A DNA stretch of 64,000 nt from Thermoanaerobacterales bacterium UBA4880 (lineage in GTDB: Bacteria > Bacillota > Thermoanaerobacteria > Thermoanaerobacterales > UBA4877): contig DHDI01000018.1 in assembly GCA_002399285.1 (NCBI GenBank), positions 15,155-79,154 on the forward strand, given 5' to 3'. Shown here piece after piece: positions 63,535 to 64,000 of this stretch (position 1 is the first letter of the stretch; every line of letters starts with the position of its first letter). The notes beneath the pieces are model-generated. The model was not told the origin of the DNA. It saw nothing but the letters and a program-made list of their open reading frames with translations, and did not search any database. Position numbers and translations under genes: made by a program.

Positions 63535-64000
63535 TCAGCGAACCTCATATATGGCAAACTTCAGATAGTTTGTTTCTCTGGAGGCAGGGAGAACCGGATG
63601 GTCTTTGGCCTGGCCGCGGAATTCGACCATTTTGAGGTTTTTTTTCGTATCCCTGGCTGCATCGACTATAATATTTGTAAATTCGTTGGCATTGATATGC
63701 TGTGAACAGGACGATGTAATTAAAAATCCTCCCGAATTGATGAGCTTCATAGCCCGCAGGTTTATTTCCTTATAGCCTCGGTAAGCATTGTCCACCGTTT
63801 TGCTGCTCTTGGTGAAAGCAGGTGGGTCCAAAATGATCACATCATATCTAATGCCGCCCCCATCATATTTTTTTAAAATATCAAAGACATTGGCTTCCTC
63901 AAAAGAACATATGCCCTCCAGGCCGTTAAGCTCCGCATTTTTTTGTGCGATTTCCAGAACCTGCGGCGATATGTCGATACCCTTCACACTTTTTGCTCCG
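63535..64000 (-). CDS. rlmI: Class I SAM-dependent rRNA methyltransferase (RlmI-like), 5'-truncated
   Basis: The C-terminal 155 codons of an RlmI/RlmK-like m5C rRNA methyltransferase; the N-terminal PUA part lies beyond the right edge. Visible motifs: GAKSVKGIDIS (SAM), VIILDPPAFTKS (motif IV), ITSSCSQH (motif VI with catalytic Cys) and ending AIYEVR. The reading frame stays open to base 64000, so the internal Met near 63987 is not the start. Confidence 0.92.
   Translation of the reverse strand, partial: GAKSVKGIDISPQVLEIAQKNAELNGLEGICSFEEANVFDILKKYDGGGIRYDVIILDPPAFTKSSKTVDNAYRGYKEINLRAMKLINSGGFLITSSCSQHINANEFTNIIVDAARDTKKNLKMVEFRGQAKDHPVLPASRETNYLKFAIYEVR

Overview
The window reads as one continuous chromosomal stretch of an anaerobic, endospore-forming Clostridia-type firmicute. 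It carries a full spoIIIA operon (AA to AH), spoIVB, spo0A, sigK and spoIIM, the ArgR/RecN/TlyA/Dxs block, and an OLE RNA with its membrane partner OapA, a pair concentrated in anaerobic and extremophilic Firmicutes. Codon use is rich in AGG/AGA (Arg) and ATA (Ile). TTG and GTG starts behind strong Shine-Dalgarno (SD) sites are common. Nearly all genes lie on the + strand; only an ABC-F ATPase and a truncated rRNA methyltransferase at the right edge lie on the - strand. I see no transposase, prophage, CRISPR array, tRNA or rRNA.

Layout. 1-4.6 kb: the truncated rarA; an IscR-like Rrf2 regulator with a dyad operator; a cysteine desulfurase and mnmA (tRNA 2-thiouridine) with no iscU scaffold between them; a PRC-barrel protein. 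4.6-6.1 kb: an AI-2E-family membrane protein and an unrecognised small exported protein. 6.3-11.4 kb: a consensus promoter and alanine T-box drive alaS, ireB, an aldo/keto reductase-ferredoxin and ruvX; yrzB (DUF1292) has its own promoter. 11.5-15.2 kb: aroA, a Fur-family regulator and RNase J. 15.3-19.1 kb: ylbF, queT, mltG, trmR and trhP; the last two together make a wobble-uridine modification. 19.1-22.0 kb: a class B PBP, sigK and yqeG.

22.1-31.7 kb is a complete type IV pilus operon (pilB, pilT, pilC, major pilin, pilD, four minor pilin-like genes, comFB, pilM, pilN, pilO). Its upstream DNA has a near-copy of the sigma-H promoter plus Spo0A box that also precedes spo0A at 53.3 kb. 31.8-34.9 kb: endonuclease IV, an Xaa-Pro peptidase, efp and a zinc-ribbon protein. 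35.0-40.0 kb: spoIIIAA-AH. 40.0-44.9 kb: the Asp23/AmaP envelope-stress genes, nusB, folD, xseA, xseB and ispA. 44.9-46.2 kb: a strong promoter, the OLE RNA (its ends joined by a perfect 10-bp complement) and oapA. 46.2-54.2 kb: dxs, tlyA, nadK, argR, recN, spoIVB and spo0A. 54.3-60.1 kb: a SteA/SteB-like pair, a GT2 glycosyltransferase, a MraY-like membrane enzyme, a YkuD transpeptidase, a DUF3866 protein and a NUDIX hydrolase. 60.1-64 kb: the - strand ABC-F gene, spoIIM, pyrR with a PyrR-type leader that may contain a nine-residue leader peptide, and the rlmI-like fragment.

Taken together this is mostly conserved housekeeping and sporulation gene order. The parts that deserve a second look are regulatory and RNA-level: the OLE locus, the shared sigma-H/0A promoter architecture of the pilus operon and spo0A, the PyrR leader, the unusual start region of RNase J, the hairpins that overlap SD sites or stop codons, and the redox gene inserted in the alaS-ireB-ruvX operon.
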